NCBI GenBank assembly: GCA_018882795.1
Contig: VERJ01000027.1
Location: forward strand, 1 to 32,236
DNA: 32,236 bases
Reading direction: 5' to 3'
From: Burkholderiaceae bacterium
GTDB lineage: Bacteria > Pseudomonadota > Gammaproteobacteria > Burkholderiales > Burkholderiaceae_A
The notes beneath the pieces were generated by a model. It saw only the letters and a program-made list of their open reading frames with translations. It was not told the DNA's origin and did no database searches. The first letter of the stretch is position 1; every line of letters starts with the position of its first letter. The position numbers and the translations under genes were made by a program. This document shows positions 9,474 to 19,535 of this stretch, in pieces.

Positions 9474-11381
9474 ATGGTGAACATTACGCTGCCTGACGGC
9501 TCGGTACGCTCATTTCCTCAGCCTGTGAAGGTTGCTGAGGTGGCCGCCAGTATCGGCCCTGGACTCGCTAAAGCGGCCATTGCCGGCAAAGTGGATGGCG
9601 TTTTGGTGGATACAAGCCATCTGATTGAGCGCGATGCAGGCCTGGCCATCGTCACCGAAAAAGATCCTGAGGGTCTGGAGATCATCCGCCACTCATCGGC
9701 CCACCTTTTGGCCTATGCGGCACAAAAGCTGTTTCCGGGGCTGCAGGTCACGATTGGTCCTGTGATCGACAACGGTTTTTACTACGATTTTTCATACTCG
9801 CGTCCGCTCACGCCGGAGGACCTGGCTGCCATTGAGGCGAAGATGCGCGAGCTCGCTGCCAAAGATGAGCCGGTGGTGCGCGAGGTCTGGGATCGCGACG
9901 AGGCCATCAAGCTCTTTTTGTCCATGGGCGAGAAATACAAGGCCGAAATCATTGAGTCGATCCCGAAGGGCGAGCAGATCTCGCTTTACCGCGAAGGCGA
10001 TTTTGTGGATCTTTGCCGCGGCCCGCACGTGCCCTCGACCGGCAAACTTAAAGTCTTCAAACTCATGAAGGTGGCTGGCGCCTATTGGCGTGGCGATCAT
10101 CGCAATGAAATGCTGCAGCGGGTCTACGGCACCGCCTTTGCAAAAAAAGAAGAACTCGATGCCTATCTGCATCAGCTAGAAGAGGCAGAAAAGCGCGACC
10201 ATCGCAAACTTGGTAAGGCCCTCGATCTCTTTCACATGCAGGACAACGCGCCGGGCATGGTGTTTTGGCACCCCAAGGGCTGGTCGATCTGGCAGCAGGT
10301 CGAGCAATACCTGCGCAAGGTCTATGTGGATGCGGGCTATCAGGAAGTGAAATGCCCCATGATTCTGGACCGCACGCTGTGGGAGGCCTCGGGCCACTGG
10401 GAACACTACAAGGACAACATGTTCACGACGGCCTCTGAGAACCGGGACTATGCGGTCAAGCCCATGAACTGCCCCGGACATATCCAGGTGTTCAACTCCG
10501 GCCTGCGGTCTTATCGCGACCTGCCCTTGCGCTATGGCGAGTTCGGGTCCTGTCATCGCAATGAGTCCTCCGGCAGCCTGCATGGTCTGCTGCGCGTGCG
10601 CGGCTTTACACAGGATGACGGCCATATCTTCTGCACCGAGGATCAGATCCAGTCCGAGGTCGATGCCTTTACCCGCAAGCTGCTGCAGGTCTATCAGGAT
10701 TTTGGTTTTGACAACGTGATTTACCGACTCTCCACCCGTCCGGCCAACCGGGTTGGATCCGATGAGAGCTGGGATAAGGCGGAAAAAGCCCTCGCCGATG
10801 CGCTCAACAGCGTGGGTGTGAAATGGGAAGAGCTCAAGGGCGAGGGCGCTTTTTATGGCCCCAAGATCGAGTATTCCCTCAAGGACTCACTCGGCCGGAT
10901 TTGGCAGTGCGGCACCATCCAGGTGGACTTCAACATGCCGTTGCGCCTGGGGGCGGAGTTCGTGGATGCGGACAACACCCGCAAGCCCCCGGTCATGCTG
11001 CACCGGGCCATTGTCGGGTCGCTGGAGCGGTTTATCGGCATTTTGATTGAGAATCACGCCGGCGCCATGCCTGTCTGGCTGGCGCCCGTCCAGGCCGTGG
11101 TGGCCTCCATCACCGATGCCCAGGCCGATTACGCCGCCAGTGTGGCAAAAAGCCTGCAATCCCACGGTTTTCGGGCCGAGGCAGATTTGCGAAGCGAGAA
11201 AATCTCCCTTAAAATCAGAGAGTTAAGCCTGCAAAAGGTGCCTTATATCCTGGTCGTTGGCGATAAGGAAAAGGTGTCTGGGCAGGTGACAGTGCGCGCC
11301 CGGGGCGGTCACGACCTGGGGGCCATGGCAGCGGACGCCTTCGCGGATCGGCTCAATCAAGAGATTCGATCGCGACAATAA
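9474..11381 (+). CDS. thrS: Threonyl-tRNA synthetase
   Basis: The 635-residue protein charges tRNA-Thr. It starts with a TGS domain ([13 protein letters not shown]), followed by an editing domain with the HxxxH pair ([12 protein letters not shown]) and CRGPH. The class II catalytic core has motif 2 in [12 protein letters not shown] and the zinc-site MNCPGH, and the anticodon-binding domain starts near VWLAPVQ. The frame stays open upstream to 9432, but the ATG at 9474 matches the family start exactly, so the longer form is rejected. The 107 bp before it contain a TAAAAT at 9416-9421 that could be a -10 box, with no clear -35. It opens the classical thrS-infC-rpmI-rplT-pheST block. Confidence 0.96.
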   Translation: MVNITLPDGSVRSFPQPVKVAEVAASIGPGLAKAAIAGKVDGVLVDTSHLIERDAGLAIVTEKDPEGLEIIRHSSAHLLAYAAQKLFPGLQVTIGPVIDNGFYYDFSYSRPLTPEDLAAIEAKMRELAAKDEPVVREVWDRDEAIKLFLSMGEKYKAEIIESIPKGEQISLYREGDFVDLCRGPHVPSTGKLKVFKLMKVAGAYWRGDHRNEMLQRVYGTAFAKKEELDAYLHQLEEAEKRDHRKLGKALDLFHMQDNAPGMVFWHPKGWSIWQQVEQYLRKVYVDAGYQEVKCPMILDRTLWEASGHWEHYKDNMFTTASENRDYAVKPMNCPGHIQVFNSGLRSYRDLPLRYGEFGSCHRNESSGSLHGLLRVRGFTQDDGHIFCTEDQIQSEVDAFTRKLLQVYQDFGFDNVIYRLSTRPANRVGSDESWDKAEKALADALNSVGVKWEELKGEGAFYGPKIEYSLKDSLGRIWQCGTIQVDFNMPLRLGAEFVDADNTRKPPVMLHRAIVGSLERFIGILIENHAGAMPVWLAPVQAVVASITDAQADYAASVAKSLQSHGFRAEADLRSEKISLKIRELSLQKVPYILVVGDKEKVSGQVTVRARGGHDLGAMAADAFADRLNQEIRSRQ

Positions 11382-11420
11382 GGCGTCCGAATTTTTTAAG
11401 TTTTAATAAGGAAAAGAATA

Positions 11421-11942
11421 ATCGCTACAGATCGTTCGCATCGCATTAACGGGGATATTACTGCTCCTGAGATTCGCTTAGTTGGCGTTGATAACGAAGC
11501 CCTTGGCATCGTCAGGGTAGCGGAGGCGCTCAAAATGGCCGATGAGGCCGATGTTGATTTAGTGGAAATCGCCCCTCAGGCCGAGCCGCCCGTATGCAAA
11601 CTGATGGATTACGGGAAGTTCAAGTACCAGGAGCAAAAGCGTGCCCACGATGCGCGTCTGAAGCAGAAGGTGATTCAGGTAAAGGAAGTCAAATTCCGGC
11701 CGGGCACCGATGAAAATGATTACCAGGTGAAGCTGCGCAACCTGGTGCGGTTTTTGGAAGAGGGCGACAAAGTAAAAATCACCCTGCGTTTCCGGGGCCG
11801 GGAGATGGCCCATCAAGAATATGGTGTTCGGCAGCTGGAGCGCTTAAAGACTGACCTGGAGGAGCATGCCCAGGTCGAACAGATGCCAAAACTGGAGGGC
11901 CGTCAGATGGTGATGGTGATGGCGCCCAAGAAGAAGAAGTAA
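11421..11942 (+). CDS. infC: Translation initiation factor IF-3, starting at a non-AUG codon (ATC)
   Basis: IF-3 binds the 30S subunit and rejects non-canonical start codons. The first ATG in the frame (11535) would remove the N-terminal domain. The homologous N-terminus ([21 protein letters not shown]) is encoded upstream in the same frame and has no ATG, GTG or TTG. An ATC at 11421-11423 directly precedes GCT-ACA-GAT and lies 8 nt after AAGGA (11408-11412). The ATA just before it is a weaker alternative at 5 nt. This gives 173 residues, the usual length, with both IF-3 domains and the [14 protein letters not shown] tail. A rare start codon is a known autoregulatory device of infC. thrS ends 39 nt upstream and rpmI follows after 130 nt. 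Confidence 0.93.
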   Translation: MATDRSHRINGDITAPEIRLVGVDNEALGIVRVAEALKMADEADVDLVEIAPQAEPPVCKLMDYGKFKYQEQKRAHDARLKQKVIQVKEVKFRPGTDENDYQVKLRNLVRFLEEGDKVKITLRFRGREMAHQEYGVRQLERLKTDLEEHAQVEQMPKLEGRQMVMVMAPKKKK

Positions 11943-11950
11943 TAGGTTTT

Positions 11951-11991
11951 GCAGTAGGTAGTTGCAGTAAGTTGTCGTAGTAAGCAGTAAG
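11951..11991 (+). repeat. Short GCAGTA(A/G)G repeats in the infC-rpmI spacer
   Basis: The octamer GCAGTAGG/GCAGTAAG occurs at 11951, 11964 and 11984, with a related CGTAGTAAG at 11976-11984. The rest of the 130-nt spacer up to rpmI shows no open frame. In other bacteria the leader before rpmI/rplT can be a target of L20 feedback, but I see no clear L20-binding fold here, so the repeats may only be low-complexity sequence. Confidence 0.4.
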
Positions 11992-12072
11992 AGAGTTCGC
12001 TTCGCCAGGTTGTGAAAGTGTGCGCGGTAAGGTGCCGCGGCCACCTGAGCAAGTGTTAAAACGGAGCATCAA

Positions 12073-12270
12073 ATGCCCAAAATGAAAACCAAAAAGGCTG
12101 CTGCCAAGCGCTTTATGGCCCGCGGTAGTGGGTCAATCAAGCGCGCACATGCCACCAAGCGCCACATCCTGACCAAGCGCACGACCAAGAATAAGCGTCA
12201 GCTGCGTGGAACCCTCACGGTGCATGAATCGGACATCCAACGTGTCCGTGACATGATGCCTTACGCGTAA
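12073..12270 (+). CDS. rpmI: 50S ribosomal protein L35
   Basis: The 65-residue, strongly basic protein begins [13 protein letters not shown] and contains [24 protein letters not shown], the typical L35 sequence at the typical length. It is part of the large ribosomal subunit. A CGGAG sequence lies about 8 nt before the ATG. rplT follows after 12 nt, so the pair is translated from one message together with infC. Confidence 0.97.
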   Translation: MPKMKTKKAAAKRFMARGSGSIKRAHATKRHILTKRTTKNKRQLRGTLTVHESDIQRVRDMMPYA

Positions 12271-12282
12271 AGGAGAAGCACA

Positions 12283-12642
12283 ATGCCTCGCGTAAAACGT
12301 GGAGTTACCGCACGCGCCCGTCACAAAAAGATCCTGGCCCGCGCCAAGGGTTTCCGTGGTCGTCGCAATAATGTGTTCCGTGTTGCCAAGCAAGCTGTCA
12401 TGCGCGCCGGGCAATACGCCTATCGTGATCGTCGCAATCGCAAACGTGTCTTTCGTGCGTTGTGGATCACGCGTATCAATGCCGCATGCCGCGCATTGGA
12501 TATCAACTACAGCCGGTTTATGGCCGGCCTGAAGAAAGCCAATATCGAACTGGACCGCAAGGTACTCGCTGATCTTGCCGTGATGGACAAGCCAGCATTT
12601 GCGGCCATCGTGGCCTCGGTCAAAGCTGCCCTGGCGAAATAA
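12283..12642 (+). CDS. rplT: 50S ribosomal protein L20
   Basis: The 119-residue protein has the L20 sequence from its start ([20 protein letters not shown], then KGFRGRR) through the compact C-terminal domain ([22 protein letters not shown]). L20 binds 23S rRNA early in 50S assembly and in several bacteria represses its own operon. The ribosome binding site AAGGAGA lies 6-7 nt before the ATG, and the gap to rpmI is 12 nt. A terminator-like hairpin overlaps its stop codon. Confidence 0.97.
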   Translation: MPRVKRGVTARARHKKILARAKGFRGRRNNVFRVAKQAVMRAGQYAYRDRRNRKRVFRALWITRINAACRALDINYSRFMAGLKKANIELDRKVLADLAVMDKPAFAAIVASVKAALAK

Positions 12643-12655
12643 GCCAGGCGTTTTT
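12630..12655 (+). terminator. Terminator-like hairpin at the rplT stop, ahead of pheS
   Basis: CCTGGC (12630-12635) pairs with GCCAGG (12643-12648) around a 7-nt loop that holds the TAA stop, followed by CG and five T (12651-12655). The stem has only six pairs but the layout is that of a Rho-independent terminator. It would lower or condition read-through from the ribosomal genes into pheST. No leader peptide rich in Phe codons is visible between it and pheS. Confidence 0.45.
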
Positions 12656-12681
12656 GGCTCTGAGCGACCGGGCTGGTGGCA

Positions 12682-13698
12682 ATGACTGAACTCGCACGTC
12701 TTGTTCAGGAAGCAGAGCAGGCGTTTTCTGGTGCGGCCGATTCGGCTTCGCTGGAAAACGCCAAGGCGCGTTTCCTGGGCAAGGGTGGTGCGCTCACCGA
12801 ACAGCTCAAGGCCCTTGGCCAGGCCGATCCTGAGACTAAAAAAACCCTCGGGGCTGCAATCAACGCGGCCAAAAATCAGATCGAGGCCCTGCTGGCCCAG
12901 CGTCGGCAGGCCATTGCCGATGCAGAGCTTAATGAACGGCTATCCAGCGAGGCGATTGACGTGTCGCTGGATGGCCGTGGACGCGGTGTCGGTGCGATTC
13001 ATCCGGTGATTCGTACCTGGCGCAGGGTAGAAGAGATCTTTCATTCGATTGGTTTCGATGTGGCCGATGGCCCTGAGATCGAGACCGACTGGATGAATTT
13101 CACCGCGCTGAATAATCCAGAGAATCACCCCGCACGCTCAATGCAGGACACGTTCTATCTTGAGAAAAAAGATGAAACGGGACTGCCGCTTTTGCTTCGC
13201 ACCCACACCAGCCCCATGCAGGTGCGCTATGCGCGGACACACACACCGCCGATTAAGGTGATTGCACCGGGTCGCACCTATCGGGTCGACAGTGATGCCA
13301 CCCACTCACCAATGTTTCACCAGGTGGAGGGGCTATGGATCGCTGAGGATATTTCTTTTGCCGATCTCAAGGGTGTGTTTGTAAATTTCCTGCACACATT
13401 TTTCGAGACTGATCAGCTGCAGGTCCGCTTTCGGCCTTCGTTTTTTCCTTTCACAGAGCCATCGGCCGAAATCGACATGCGGTTTGAGTCTGGGCCGCTG
13501 AGGGGCCGCTGGCTTGAGATCGCGGGCTCCGGCCAGGTCCATCCCATGGTGGTGAAAAATTTTGGTCTTGATCCCGAGCGCTACATTGGCTTTGCTTTCG
13601 GGACCGGGATCGAGCGGCTGACCATGCTGCGTTATGGCATTGGTGATCTGCGACTCTTTTATGAAAACGATCTGCGCTTTCTGCGCCAGTTCGTCTAG
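12682..13698 (+). CDS. pheS: Phenylalanyl-tRNA synthetase, alpha subunit
   Basis: The protein of about 338 residues forms the catalytic half of the (alpha-beta)2 enzyme that charges tRNA-Phe. It has the N-terminal coiled-coil region ([16 protein letters not shown]), then the class II core: motif 2 around [35 protein letters not shown], and motif 3 in [22 protein letters not shown] at 12676 could start it two codons earlier. I prefer the ATG at 12682 on codon grounds, although neither has a strong ribosome binding site. pheT follows after 11 nt. Confidence 0.96.
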   Translation: MTELARLVQEAEQAFSGAADSASLENAKARFLGKGGALTEQLKALGQADPETKKTLGAAINAAKNQIEALLAQRRQAIADAELNERLSSEAIDVSLDGRGRGVGAIHPVIRTWRRVEEIFHSIGFDVADGPEIETDWMNFTALNNPENHPARSMQDTFYLEKKDETGLPLLLRTHTSPMQVRYARTHTPPIKVIAPGRTYRVDSDATHSPMFHQVEGLWIAEDISFADLKGVFVNFLHTFFETDQLQVRFRPSFFPFTEPSAEIDMRFESGPLRGRWLEIAGSGQVHPMVVKNFGLDPERYIGFAFGTGIERLTMLRYGIGDLRLFYENDLRFLRQFV

Positions 13699-13709
13699 CG
13701 GGGCATGTG

Positions 13710-16139
13710 ATGCGCGTTCCTGAGCAGTGGCTGCGAAGCCTAGTGAACCCCTCGCTTGGGGCCGATGAGCTCGCCGAAACATTGACCATGGCGGGCCTCG
13801 AAGTGGAGGAGACTGCGGCACTCGCACCGGAATTCACCGGTGTGGTGGTGGCCCGGGTGTTGTCAGCGGAAAAACATCCCGATGCCGATCGGCTGCGTGT
13901 GTGCAAAGTCGATATCGGCGCGGGCGGTGATCCATTGCAGATTGTCTGTGGCGCCCCCAATGTGGCGGCGGGCATGATCGCACCCTGTGCAACTGAGGGC
14001 GCGGTGCTGCCGGGTGGATTCAAAATCAAGCGGGCGAAAATGCGTGGCGTAGAGAGCCAGGGCATGCTTTGTTCTGCAAAAGAGCTCGGTATTGCCGAAG
14101 ATGCTGAAGGCCTGCTGGCCCTGCCAGAGTCTCTGAGTGCTGCCCTGGGTAAAGATCTGCGTCATGCACTGGGCCTGGATGCAAAGGTCATGACATTGAA
14201 GCTCACACCGAACCGGGCGGATTGTCTCTCTATGGTAGGCGTGGCGCGCGAGGTCTCCGCACTGACTGGCAGCCCCATGATGCTGCCGAACTGGCCGAAA
14301 ATTTCTGCCGCGATTGGTGATCGTATTCCTGTGAAGATCGAGGCGCCTGATCTGTGTGGCCGTTTTTCGGGCCGTGTGATCAAGGGGGTGAATGCGAAAG
14401 CGCCCACGCCAGATTGGATGCGCACGCGCCTTGAGCAGGCGGGACAGCGCTCAATTTCTGCACTGGTGGATATTTCCAACTATGTGATGCTGGAGTTCGG
14501 CCGGCCCAGTCATATTTTTGATGCCGACAAGATCCATGGCCCACTTGTCGTGCGTTGGGCTAGGGCAGGTGAGCAGCTAAGGCTGCTCAATGGTCAGACC
14601 GTGGTCCTGGACCCCACCGTGGGTGTGATCGCGGATGACACCGGCCCCGAATCCATGGCAGGCATCATGGGGGGTGATGCCACTGCAGTGTCGCTTGACA
14701 CCCAAAACATCTATGTCGAGGCCGCATTCTGGTGGCCCGATGCAATTCGCGGCCGGGCCCGCAAATATAATTTCACCACTGAAGCTGGCCATCGGTTTGA
14801 ACGCGGCGTGGACTGGGTCAGCACGGTGGATCATGTGGATTACATCACTCACCTGGTGCAGACCATCTGTGGCGGCCAAGCAGGTCCGATCGATGATCAG
14901 CAGCTGCGTGTGCCTGATCGGCCGCCAGTGTCGATGCGGGTCGTGCGTTGCTGCCGCATTCTGGGCATTTCGGTGTCGGCCGATGAGTGTCTGTCGATCT
15001 TTAAGCGTCTCGGTTTCGCGGCGCAGGTCTCGGGTGCCTCTGGTGAAGAGTGCATCACCGTGACCCCACCCTCATTTCGCTTTGATATCGAGATCGAAGA
15101 AGATCTGATTGAAGAAGTCGCACGCGTGCATGGTTTTGAGCGTATTCCTGCCCATCCGCCCATGGCGGCTGCAGACATGTCAGCGTCCCCTGAATCGTTT
15201 CGGCCTGCCATGCAGCTGCGTGATCGCATGGTGGCCGCGGACTACACCGAGGCCATCACCTATAGCTTCATTAGCGAGTCCCAAGCAGCACCATTTTCCG
15301 ATGGTGTGGCGCCGCTGAAACTTTTAAATCCGATGGCATCACATCAGTCAGTGATGCGACCAAGCCTTGTGCCAGGTTTGCTGGATGCCTTAGTGACCAA
15401 TGTCAACCGCAAGGCCAGCCGTGTTCGACTGTTTGAGGTTGGACGAACATTCCATGATGCGCCCGGCCAGTCAGCGGGCGACTGGACCGTCCAGGGCATC
15501 TTCCAGCCGGGTCGAATTGCGGCCGTGGCCTATGGTCCGGTGGTAGAGGATCAATGGGGCCAGTCTGCACGTGGCGTGGATTTTTTCGATGTGAAGGCAG
15601 ACCTCCAAGCCCTGGCCAGCCCCATGACCCTCAGCACGCGTCGGCTCGAAAAGGAGCATCCCGCCCTGCATCCTGGCCGGAGTGCTCAGGTGCTCATTCA
15701 GGGCAGGCCAGCTGGAATCCTGGGCGAGCTCCATCCCCGGTTAGTGCAGTCCCTGGAGTTGCCCTTGGCCCCGGTGGTCTTTGAGCTGGCGCTGGAAGCC
15801 CTGACCGCCGTCGATATGCCGCGGCCCCGGGATGTGTCCAAATTCCCTCCGGTCATTCGTGATCTGGCACTGGTGGTCGGCCTTGAAACCCCGGTCGGGG
15901 CCCTCTTGGACCGTCTAAATCAGTTAAAAAGCCAATCAAAACAAGGGGCTTGGATCGTGGAACTCAAGTGTTTTGATGAATATCGGGGTAAGGGACTGTC
16001 CGAAAAGGAAAAAAGCCTGGCATTCCGCTTTATACTTCAGAGCCCGGAGGCAACGCTGCAGGATGCCGATGTCGATGTGTTGATGAAGTCCATCGTCGAC
16101 GTCATGCAGGCAGAGTTCTCCGCCAGACTCAGAGCCTAA
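13710..16139 (+). CDS. pheT: Phenylalanyl-tRNA synthetase, beta subunit
   Basis: The 809-residue protein has the full bacterial PheT layout: an OB-fold tRNA-binding domain at about 40-150 ([13 protein letters not shown]), the B3/B4 editing domain, the B5 domain, the catalytic-like core and a C-terminal FDX-ACB anticodon domain from about 715 ([12 protein letters not shown]). The start is the ATG at 13710, giving [21 protein letters not shown] one codon earlier is a less likely choice. GGGG at 13699-13703 may serve as the ribosome binding site. The gene ends in tandem TAA codons 10 nt before ihfA. Confidence 0.96.
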   Translation: MRVPEQWLRSLVNPSLGADELAETLTMAGLEVEETAALAPEFTGVVVARVLSAEKHPDADRLRVCKVDIGAGGDPLQIVCGAPNVAAGMIAPCATEGAVLPGGFKIKRAKMRGVESQGMLCSAKELGIAEDAEGLLALPESLSAALGKDLRHALGLDAKVMTLKLTPNRADCLSMVGVAREVSALTGSPMMLPNWPKISAAIGDRIPVKIEAPDLCGRFSGRVIKGVNAKAPTPDWMRTRLEQAGQRSISALVDISNYVMLEFGRPSHIFDADKIHGPLVVRWARAGEQLRLLNGQTVVLDPTVGVIADDTGPESMAGIMGGDATAVSLDTQNIYVEAAFWWPDAIRGRARKYNFTTEAGHRFERGVDWVSTVDHVDYITHLVQTICGGQAGPIDDQQLRVPDRPPVSMRVVRCCRILGISVSADECLSIFKRLGFAAQVSGASGEECITVTPPSFRFDIEIEEDLIEEVARVHGFERIPAHPPMAAADMSASPESFRPAMQLRDRMVAADYTEAITYSFISESQAAPFSDGVAPLKLLNPMASHQSVMRPSLVPGLLDALVTNVNRKASRVRLFEVGRTFHDAPGQSAGDWTVQGIFQPGRIAAVAYGPVVEDQWGQSARGVDFFDVKADLQALASPMTLSTRRLEKEHPALHPGRSAQVLIQGRPAGILGELHPRLVQSLELPLAPVVFELALEALTAVDMPRPRDVSKFPPVIRDLALVVGLETPVGALLDRLNQLKSQSKQGAWIVELKCFDEYRGKGLSEKEKSLAFRFILQSPEATLQDADVDVLMKSIVDVMQAEFSARLRA

Positions 16140-16149
16140 TAAGAACAAC

Positions 16150-16596
16150 GTGCAATACAACTCCAAGACAGTCGAGGGTGCAGCACCGTCCGTCATCCCC
16201 GTAGCGGGTAGTGGCGACTCTGCGCCCAAGCTGCTCGGCTTTGCCGGCCTGCATTCCCCAGATGACACATTAACCAAGGCTGAACTCGCTGATCTGCTGT
16301 TCGAAGTGGTGGGGCTGAATAAGCGCGAGGCCAAAGAAGTCGTGGACATCTTTTTTGAAGAAATCCGCGAGACCCTGGTCGCAGGCACCAGCGTCAAGCT
16401 CTCTGGTTTTGGCAACTTCCAGCTGCGTGACAAGCCCCAGCGGCCAGGCCGAAATCCGAAAACCGGGGAGGAAATTCCTATCGCGGCGCGGCGGGTGGTG
16501 ACGTTTCATGCAAGCCAGAAACTGAAGTCTTACGTTCAGGATCCGTCCAAAAAACCCCTGGACGCCTATGCCGATGATGAACCCGGCGCTAACTGA
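16150..16596 (+). CDS. ihfA: Integration host factor alpha subunit with an extended N-terminus
   Basis: The core ([15 protein letters not shown] at 41-55, [37 protein letters not shown]) is IHF-alpha, which bends DNA as a heterodimer with IHF-beta. The proline-bearing RPGRNPKTG arm that intercalates DNA is intact. The protein is 148 residues, against about 100 in enterobacteria. Some 40 extra residues precede the domain and about 15 acidic or polar ones follow it. The start is GTG at 16150. No ATG, GTG or TTG occurs in frame between it and the first helix of the core, so the extension seems real. The Shine-Dalgarno is weak (AAGAA). The place after pheT is the usual one. Confidence 0.93.
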   Translation: MQYNSKTVEGAAPSVIPVAGSGDSAPKLLGFAGLHSPDDTLTKAELADLLFEVVGLNKREAKEVVDIFFEEIRETLVAGTSVKLSGFGNFQLRDKPQRPGRNPKTGEEIPIAARRVVTFHASQKLKSYVQDPSKKPLDAYADDEPGAN

Positions 16597-16631
16597 GCCA
16601 GGCTAAGGCGTTTTTCACAGAATTCGGGGTC

Positions 16632-17045
16632 ATGGAAAACAGGCCGTCATCCTCAACGCTGCCGCAGATCCCCGCGAAGCGTTATTTCACCATCGGTGAG
16701 GTCAGCGAGCTGTGTGCTGTAAAGCCCCATGTGCTGCGTTACTGGGAGCAGGAATTCACGCAGCTGCGCCCGATGAAGCGCCGTGGTAACCGCCGTTACT
16801 ACCAGCACCATGAAGTCCTGCTCATTAGAAAGATACGTGAACTGCTGTATGACCAGGGCTTCACGATCAGTGGCGCCCGCAATCAGCTAATTGACGGTAA
16901 GGCCAATGGTGCCGCCAATAGCGATTTATCCGCTGCACGTCTTGTGGGCAACGGCCAGGATGTCACGCCCGCGGAAAGCGATGGCCTGCGAGATGCGCTG
17001 AATGAAGTCTTGGCACTCCTAAGGGGCAGTGCGCCTCGGCTATAA
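16632..17045 (+). CDS. MerR-family transcriptional regulator
   Basis: The 137-residue protein has an N-terminal MerR winged helix: [25 protein letters not shown] at about 18-42, then [31 protein letters not shown] short C-terminal part of about 45 residues has no recognisable sensor domain. A small MerR regulator after ihfA and before tRNA-Pro is a conserved arrangement in betaproteobacteria. The target genes are unknown. The gene lies 35 nt after ihfA, and its stop codon lies inside the likely -10 box of the tRNA gene. Confidence 0.92.
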   Translation: MENRPSSSTLPQIPAKRYFTIGEVSELCAVKPHVLRYWEQEFTQLRPMKRRGNRRYYQHHEVLLIRKIRELLYDQGFTISGARNQLIDGKANGAANSDLSAARLVGNGQDVTPAESDGLRDALNEVLALLRGSAPRL

Positions 17046-17046
17046 T
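17041..17046 (+). promoter_or_regulatory. -10 box TATAAT of the tRNA-Pro promoter
   Basis: A perfect TATAAT lies 14 nt before the tRNA and overlaps the merR stop codon (CTA-TAA). It is followed by the GC-rich CGCGG, like the discriminator of stable RNA promoters under stringent control. A good -35 at 17 bp is not visible (CCTAAG there; TTGGCA is 25 bp away). Confidence 0.55.
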
Positions 17047-17058
17047 CGCGGTTTCCGG

Positions 17059-17136
<78 letters not shown>

Positions 17137-17147
17137 ATTCAAATTCA

Positions 17148-18377
17148 ATGTCCAAGTTTGAGCAGCAGCCTCCAGCCCCGGTGCAGCAGCCAGAGGGCCA
17201 CGGGCTGCTGATCATCAATCTCCTTGTGCAGATCGCCTTTGGCCTGATGGCAATGACCATCTGCCTGCCTTCCATGCAGCAATGGGGGGAAATCTTTTCG
17301 GTGGGACAGCCTGCGGTTCAGCTGACTTTCAGCGCCTATGTTCTGGCTTATGGTGGACTGCAGCTGATGTATGGCCCCTTGTCTGATCGTTTCGGAAGAA
17401 GGCCCGTATTGCTTACAGGGCTGGGCTGTGCGTTGATTGGCGCGATGATGGCCATCATGGCCAGCGACATTGTGATGCTGACTTTTGCACGTTTTGTGCA
17501 GGGCGCGGGCAGCGCGGCAGGTATGGTGATCGGCAGGGCCATGGTGCAGGATATGTTCACGGGATCTGAGCGGACACGCGTGATGGCCGTCATCGGTATG
17601 GCACTGGGTATTACGCCGCCACTGGCCACGGTGGTGGGTGGAGAGATTCACGAGCAGTTTGGGTGGGCAGCCAACTTTGTCTTGATGGCGGCCTGTGCTC
17701 TGTTGTTGTTAATCGCGGCTTGGAGAGGGTTGCCTTCAGTCCGGGCGCCAAGCGCTCAGAAGCAACACTGGATGACGCAGATGCTCTCGGCCTATGGGAC
17801 CTTGCTGCGTCAACCTATTTTCTTGATGTACGTGTTGCTGCTGGGCTGCACGACCGCAACGTTTTATGTATTTCTAAGCGGTGCACCGATCGTGTTGAAA
17901 AGTTATGGTGTTGGGCCGGCAGGGATTGGCTGGTACATCATGTGCTGCCCGCTTTTCTACATTATCGGTAATTTCATCACCAGCCGGCACGTTCATGCTT
18001 GGGGGGAGCGTAGGATTCTGACAATCGGTCAGGGACTTACGGTTGCAGGTGTGGTGCTGATGTGGGCCTTAAGCGTCTTGGGCTGGGATACCGCGCTTGC
18101 CTTCGCGCTCCCGACCATGTTGGTTGGGATGGGCCACGGATTTTTAGTGCCGCCGGCGTTGACTGGTACTGTCGGTTTGAATCCAGCGCTTGCTGGTGCT
18201 GCAGCGGGTGTGGCCGGTTTGTCACAGCAATTTATCGGTGCATTTGGCGGCTTTTCCGTAGGCCTCGTGCAGCACCAAGGCGCCATGAACGTGAGTCTTT
18301 TAATGATGTTATTTACGGCGGTGGGTGTACTCATGTTTGCATTGATCCTGTTTAAGGGGCAAGCAGCCGATGCTTAA
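17148..18377 (+). CDS. Bcr/CflA-type MFS efflux transporter
   Basis: The 409-residue inner-membrane protein has about 12 hydrophobic segments and the MFS motif A after helix 2 ([17 protein letters not shown], about residues 78-94). [23 protein letters not shown] is typical of the Bcr/CflA drug-resistance subfamily, which exports small hydrophobic compounds by proton antiport. The frame is open upstream to 17088, but that part is the tRNA. The ATG at 17148 comes 11 nt after the tRNA CCA end and has no Shine-Dalgarno. The message may thus be released by tRNA 3' processing and be nearly leaderless. The substrate is unknown. The next gene overlaps by 8 nt. Confidence 0.9.
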   Translation: MSKFEQQPPAPVQQPEGHGLLIINLLVQIAFGLMAMTICLPSMQQWGEIFSVGQPAVQLTFSAYVLAYGGLQLMYGPLSDRFGRRPVLLTGLGCALIGAMMAIMASDIVMLTFARFVQGAGSAAGMVIGRAMVQDMFTGSERTRVMAVIGMALGITPPLATVVGGEIHEQFGWAANFVLMAACALLLLIAAWRGLPSVRAPSAQKQHWMTQMLSAYGTLLRQPIFLMYVLLLGCTTATFYVFLSGAPIVLKSYGVGPAGIGWYIMCCPLFYIIGNFITSRHVHAWGERRILTIGQGLTVAGVVLMWALSVLGWDTALAFALPTMLVGMGHGFLVPPALTGTVGLNPALAGAAAGVAGLSQQFIGAFGGFSVGLVQHQGAMNVSLLMMLFTAVGVLMFALILFKGQAADA

Positions 18378-19224
18378 ACGTCTTGCCATGCTCATAGGCG
18401 TGATCTTTACCGGAGGCTGTAGCAGCCTGGATGTCCTCAATGCGCTCTCTGTTGCACCGCATGCCCCGCCGATCACGATTGCCTATGGTGAATCGGCAAG
18501 GCATCGTGTTGATCTTTATCCGGGCAACGCAACGGGGCAGGGCAGGCCGGTGGTTGTGTTTTTCTACGGTGGCGCCTGGGCTACTGGATCGCGCAAAGAC
18601 TATGGTTTTCTTGCACGAACCTTCAATGACATGGGCTATATCGTGGCGATTCCAGACTATCGGCTCACGCCGGAGACCGTTTATCCGGGATTTCTCCATG
18701 ACAGCGCCGATGCAGTTCGGGCTCTGCTTGATCGTGTACAGGAGTACGGTGGTGATCCGAATCGGATTGTATTGGTGGGACATTCGGCGGGCGCCTACAA
18801 CGCGATCATGCTGGCCGTGGATCCGCGTTGGTTAGGCGAGCAGAATCGGAAGCGGATCCGCGGTGTGATTGGTCTGTCTTCGCCAGTGAATTTCTTGCCG
18901 ATTCAGATGCCAGAGGCTCGTGCGGCCTTCAGTTGGCCCAACACGCCCCTGGAATCGCAGCCTGTGGTGCACGTCTCTGCGCAATCGCCGCCGATGCTGC
19001 TGCTAACTGCGAGGCGAGATCCCCTGGTTGATCCAGTCATCAATTCCGTAACCATGGCAGAGCGCCTGAGGGCTGCTGGTGTTTATGTCAGCTTTGAAGT
19101 GTTTGAGGGACCACTAGGCCTGATCAATCATTCCAATATCGTGGCGACCTTCTCTTCGCGCTTATCGTTTTTGGCGCCCAGCATTCAGCGGGCTAGGGAG
19201 TTTGTGGAGCGGGTGGCGCGCTAA
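18370..19224 (+). CDS. Alpha/beta hydrolase (esterase-like), probable lipoprotein
   Basis: The 284-residue protein begins with a short signal sequence ending in FTGGC, a possible though not ideal lipobox (C17). This suggests a lipid-anchored periplasmic protein. The hydrolase core has a GGAW oxyanion loop (FFYGGAWATGS), the nucleophile elbow GHSAG and a likely acid-plus-His pair in TARRDPLVD and INHSNI. It resembles BD-FAE-like carboxylesterases. The start ATG lies inside the last codons of the MFS gene (8-nt overlap), so the two are translationally coupled and may act on one compound, hydrolysis outside and transport across the membrane. That link is inference. Confidence 0.82.
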   Translation: MLKRLAMLIGVIFTGGCSSLDVLNALSVAPHAPPITIAYGESARHRVDLYPGNATGQGRPVVVFFYGGAWATGSRKDYGFLARTFNDMGYIVAIPDYRLTPETVYPGFLHDSADAVRALLDRVQEYGGDPNRIVLVGHSAGAYNAIMLAVDPRWLGEQNRKRIRGVIGLSSPVNFLPIQMPEARAAFSWPNTPLESQPVVHVSAQSPPMLLLTARRDPLVDPVINSVTMAERLRAAGVYVSFEVFEGPLGLINHSNIVATFSSRLSFLAPSIQRAREFVERVAR

Positions 19225-19312
19225 GCAAAGCGCCCGGGTGGCGTTCTGGCGCAATATTTGACCTTCGTCAAACCCTTACCCAGAAGCTCCTAGCGCTTGA
19301 GAGGTAGACTAG

Positions 19313-19338
19313 CGGTGTTTGAGATCTTTCAAACACCG
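19313..19338 (+). other. Ten-pair hairpin just upstream of the cobalamin riboswitch
   Basis: CGGTGTTTGA and TCAAACACCG form a perfect 10-bp stem with a 6-nt loop. No T run follows on either side. It may end transcription from the upstream hydrolase gene or be a 5' helix of the riboswitch transcript. It lies in the 364-nt gene-free stretch 19225-19588; the part before it (19225-19312) shows no gene and no clear promoter. Confidence 0.5.
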
Positions 19339-19535
19339 TCATCTGGTGCCCGCTTAGCGCGGGTTAAACGGGAAGCTGGTGAGAATCCGGCACTTTCCCC
19401 GAAACAGTAACGGGTGGAGTGATCGATGGTGGCCCATCTCCAATGGGCCAGTCACTGGGATTTGCGGTTCCTGGGAAGGCAATCGATCAAGGCGCGCTGT
19501 GTGGCGCTACCCCCGGAGTCTGGATACCGGCCGTT
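19339..19535 (+). promoter_or_regulatory. Cobalamin (adenosylcobalamin-class) riboswitch
   Basis: The conserved blocks occur in order: GGTGCC (19345), AAACGGGAA followed by GGTGAGAATCCGG (about 19366-19390), CCCCG-AA-ACAGTAA, GTCACTGG (the B12-box region, about 19451-19458), CTGGGAAGGC (about 19471-19480) and CCGGAGTCTGGATACCGGCC at the 3' end. This is the cobalamin aptamer, which shuts off downstream genes when the cofactor binds. The next gene is a BtuB-like receptor. A run of six T (about 19546-19551) with a weak CGTT/AACG stem before it might be a terminator. Alternatively the fold could hide the ribosome binding site GGAAAGG at 19577-19583. The exact ends are estimated. Confidence 0.93.

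Noticed and set aside
16597-16631. Terminator between ihfA and merR (GCGTTTTT)
   Set aside because: There is a T run but no stem longer than three or four pairs in front of it.
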